Assembly: GCF_038502225.1 (NCBI RefSeq)
Contig: NC_091312.1
Coordinates: 31,236,183-31,300,182, forward strand
Origin: Cherax quadricarinatus
Taxonomy: Eukaryota > Arthropoda > Malacostraca > Decapoda > Parastacidae
Length of the DNA: 64,000 bases
Direction of reading: 5' to 3'
Below the pieces are notes generated by a model, which was not told where the DNA came from, searched no databases, and saw nothing but the letters and a program-made list of their open reading frames with translations. Position 1 is the stretch's first letter, and each line of letters starts with the position of its first letter. Below are positions 61,112 through 64,000 of this stretch, one piece after another. The translations under genes and the position numbers were made by a program.

Positions 61112-64000
61112 AATCAGTCGCAGGGTGGGAGGGGAGAAAGTCACTCGCAGGGTGGGAGGGGAGAAAGTCACTCACAGGGAGGGAGGGGAGAAAGTCACTC
61201 GCAGGGTGGGAGGGGAGAAAGTCACTCGCAGAGAGTTAGGGGAGAAAGTCACTCGCAGAGAGGGAGGAGAGAAAGTCATCCGCAGGGAAAGAGGGGAGAA
61301 TGTCACTCGCAGGGTGAGAGGGGAGAAAGTCACTCGCAGGGTGGGAGGGGAGAAAGTCACTCGTAGGGTGGGAGGGGAGAAAGTCACTCGCAGAGAGGGA
61401 GGGGAGAAAGTCACTCGCAGGGTGCGAGGGGAGAAAGTCACTCGCAGAGAGGGAGGGGAGAAAGTCATTCGCAGGGAAAGAGGGGAGAATGTCACTCGCA
61501 GGGTGAGAGGGGAGAAAATCACTCGCAGGGTGGAAGGGGAGAAAGTCACTCGCAGGGTGGGAGGGGAGAAAGTCACTCGCCGGGTGGGGGGGGAGAAAGT
61601 CACTCGCAGGGTGGGAGGGGAGAAAGTCACTCGTAGGGTGGGAGGGGAGAAAGTCACTCGCAGAGAGGGAGGGGAGAAAGTCACTCGCAGGGAGCGAGGG
61701 GAGAAAGTCACTCGCAGAGAGGGAGGGGAGAAAGTCATTCGCAGGGAAAGAGGGGAGAATGTCACTCGCAGGGTGAGAGGCGAGAAAATCACTCGCAGGG
61801 TGGAAGGGGAGAAAGTCACTCGCAGGGTGGGAGGGGAGAAAGTCACTCGCAGGGAGAGAGGGGAGAAAGTCACTCGCAGGGTGGGAGGGGAGAAAGTCAC
61901 TAGCAGGGAGGGAGGGGAGAAAGACACTCGCAGGGTGGGAGGGGAGAAAGTCACTCGCAGGGTGGGAGGGGAGAAAGTCACTCACAGTGAGGGAGGGGAG
62001 AAGTCACTCGCAGGGTGGGAGGCGAGAAAGTCACTCGCAGGGTGGGAGGGGAGAAACTCACTCGCAGGGTGGGAGGGGAGAAAGTCACTCGCAGGGTGGG
62101 AGGGGAGAAAGTCACTCGCAGGGTGGCAGGGGAGAAAGTCACTCGCAGGGAGGGAGGGGAGAAAGTCACTCGCAGGGTGGGAGGGGAGAAAGTCACTCGC
62201 AGGGTGGGAGGGGAGAAAGTCACTCACAGGGAGGGAGGGGAGAAAGTCACTCGCAGGGTGGGAGGGGAGAAAGTCACTCGCAGAGAGTTAGGGGAGAAAG
62301 TCACTCGCAGAGAGGGAGGAGAGAAAGTCATCCGCAGGGAAAGAGGGGAGAATGTCACTCGCAGGGTGAGAGGGGAGAAAGTCACTCGCAGGGTGGGAGG
62401 GGAGAAAGTCACTCGCAGGGGGGGAGGGGAGAAAGTCACTGGCAGGGTGGGAGGGGAGAAAGTCACTCGCAGGGAGGAAGGGAAGAAAGTCACTCGCAGG
62501 GTGTGAGGGGAGAAAGTCACTCGCAGGTTGGGAGGGGAGAAAGTCACTGGCTGGGTGGGAGGGGAGAAAGTCACTCGCAGGGTGGGAGGGGAGAAAGTCA
62601 CTCGCTGAGAGGGAGGGGAGAAAGTCACTCGCAGGGTGGGAGGGGAGAAAGTCACTCGCAGGGAGGGAGGGGAGAAAGTCACTCGCAGGGTGGGAGGGGA
62701 GAAAGTCACTCGCAGGGAGGGAGGGGAGAAAGTCACTCGCAGAGAGGGAGGGGAGAAAGTCATTCGCAGGGAAAAAGGGAAGAATGTCACTCGCAGGGTG
62801 AGAGGGGAGACAGTCACTCGCAGGGTGGAAGGGGAGAAAGTCACTCGGAGGGTAGGAAGGGAGAAAGTCACTCGCAGGATGGGAGGGGAGAAAGTCACTC
62901 GCAGGGTGGGATGGGAGAAAGTCGCTCGCAGGGTGGGAGGGGAGAACGTCACTCGCAGGGAGGGAGGGGAGAAAGTCACTCGCAGGGTGGGAGGGGAGAA
63001 AGTCACTCGCAGAGAGTTAGGGGAGAAAGTCACTCGCAGAGAGGGAGGAGAGAAAGTCATCCGCAGGGAAAGAGGGGAGAATGTCACTCGCAGGGTGAGA
63101 GGGGAGAAAGTCACTCGCAGGGTGGAAGGGGAGAAAGTCACTCGCAGGGTGGGAGGGGAGAAAGTCACTTGCAGGGTGGGAGGGGAGAAAGTCACTCGCA
63201 GGGAGGAAGGGAAGAAAGTCACTCGCAGGGTGGGAGGGGAGAAAGTCATTCGCAGGGAAAGAGGGGAGATTGTCACTCGCAGGGTGGGAGGGGAGAAAGT
63301 CACTCGCTGAGAGGGAGGGGAGAAAGTCACTCGCAGGGTGGGAGGGGAGAAAGTCACTGGCTGGGTGGGTGGGGTGAAAGTCACTCGCAGGGTGGGAGGG
63401 GAGAAAGTCACTCGCAGGTAGGGAGGGGAGAAAGTCACTCGCAGAGAGGGAGGGGAGAAACTCATTCGCAGGGAAAAAGGGAAGAATGTCACTCGCAGGG
63501 TGAGAGGGGAGACAGTCACTCGCAGGGTGGAAGGGGAGAAAGTCACTCGGAGGGTAGGAAGGGAGAAAGTCACTCGCAGGATGGGAGGGGAGAAAGTCAC
63601 TCGCAGGGTGGGAGGGGAGAAAGTCGCTCGCAGGGTGGGAGGGGAGAACGTCACTTGCAGGGAGGGAGGGGAGAAAGTCACTCGCAGGGTGGGAGGGGAG
63701 AAAGTCACTCGCAGCGTGGGAGGGGAGAAAGTCACTCGCACGGTGGGAGTCGAGAAAATCACTCGCAGGGTGGGAGGGGAGAAAGTCACTCGCAGGGTGG
63801 GAGGGGAGAAAGTCACTCGCAGGGTGAGAGGGGAGAAAATCACTCGCAGGGTGGGCGCGGAGAAAGTCACTCGGAGGGTGGGTGGGGCGAAAGTCACGCG
63901 CTGGGTGGGTGGGGAGAAAGCCACTCGTAGGGTGGAAGGGGAGAAAGTCACTCGCAAGGAAAGAGAGGGGAAAATCACTCGCAGGGAGGGAGGGAAGAAA
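61112..64000 (+). repeat. 27-bp minisatellite, runs off the window
   Basis: More than 105 units built on GTCACTCGCAGGGTGGGAGG plus GGAGAAA. The unit length of 27 keeps several frames on both strands open (for example a nine-residue GGRGESHSQ repeat), which I consider a by-product. A missing base near 61998 shifts all frames once. Variant units recur as blocks: a 10-unit period (270 bp) at 61464 and 61734, and a 27-unit period (729 bp) between 62283 and 63012. Confidence 0.97.

Noticed and set aside
61010..63978. Long Arg/Gly/Ser/His- or Ser/Pro-rich ORFs on both strands
   Set aside because: They come from the 27-bp minisatellite, where several frames on both strands lack stops. No flanking gene signals are visible.

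Overview
This is eukaryotic genomic DNA, most likely from an arthropod and probably a decapod crustacean (crayfish- or shrimp-like). The assignment rests on the repeats: the non-LTR families, the tRNA-derived SINEs, the Penelope-type remnants and the many (TA)n arrays resemble what I know of decapod genomes. I could run no database search. I see no intact host gene, no rRNA or tRNA gene and no prokaryotic feature. Nearly every recognisable stretch is a mobile element, usually broken, or tandem satellite DNA. All comparisons below were made by eye.

Layout. 1-2512: minus-strand RTE-like LINE running off the left edge, with a decayed second copy at 3619-3905. 2547-3039: short element with terminal inverted repeats between TA arrays. 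5233-11838: LINE copy A, a full-length plus-strand I-superfamily-type element (ORF1 with zinc knuckles; ORF2 with endonuclease, reverse transcriptase and RNase H) with a 12-bp target duplication. 13092-32346: about 19.3 kb of a 42-bp minisatellite, roughly 458 units with nested higher-order duplications. 32347-39129: LINE copy B of the same family, starting exactly where the array stops; its ORF1 is split by a 166-bp SINE-like element that carries versions of both ends of the LINE. 39500-42970: internally deleted Ty3/gypsy-type pol on the minus strand. 45500-47556: mosaic of Penelope-like terminal pieces (with hammerhead-ribozyme-like motifs), SINEs and inverted repeats. 47650-50546: CR1/L2-like LINE with an (AC)n tail. 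51365-55458: 22-bp minisatellite split by another LINE. 55645-56067: TA arrays enclosing a small LINE fragment. 56068-57998: minus-strand degenerate reverse transcriptase element with R2-like C-terminal motifs. 58007-58590: 20-bp minisatellite. 59139-60925: TA array, Penelope-like piece, tRNA-derived SINE and a LINE tail. 61112-64000: 27-bp minisatellite running off the right edge.

How the parts relate. Copies A and B plus the 166-bp element look like an autonomous/non-autonomous pair: the short element keeps only a folded 5' head and the (TAA)-rich 3' tail. A 51-bp tail-only insertion beside copy A, and another SINE ending in the same kind of tail at 47051-47280, suggest the same machinery mobilises several templates. 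The best candidates for something under-described are this LINE/SINE partnership with a conserved 5' hairpin, and the pair of Penelope-associated hammerhead-like motifs whose stems covary.
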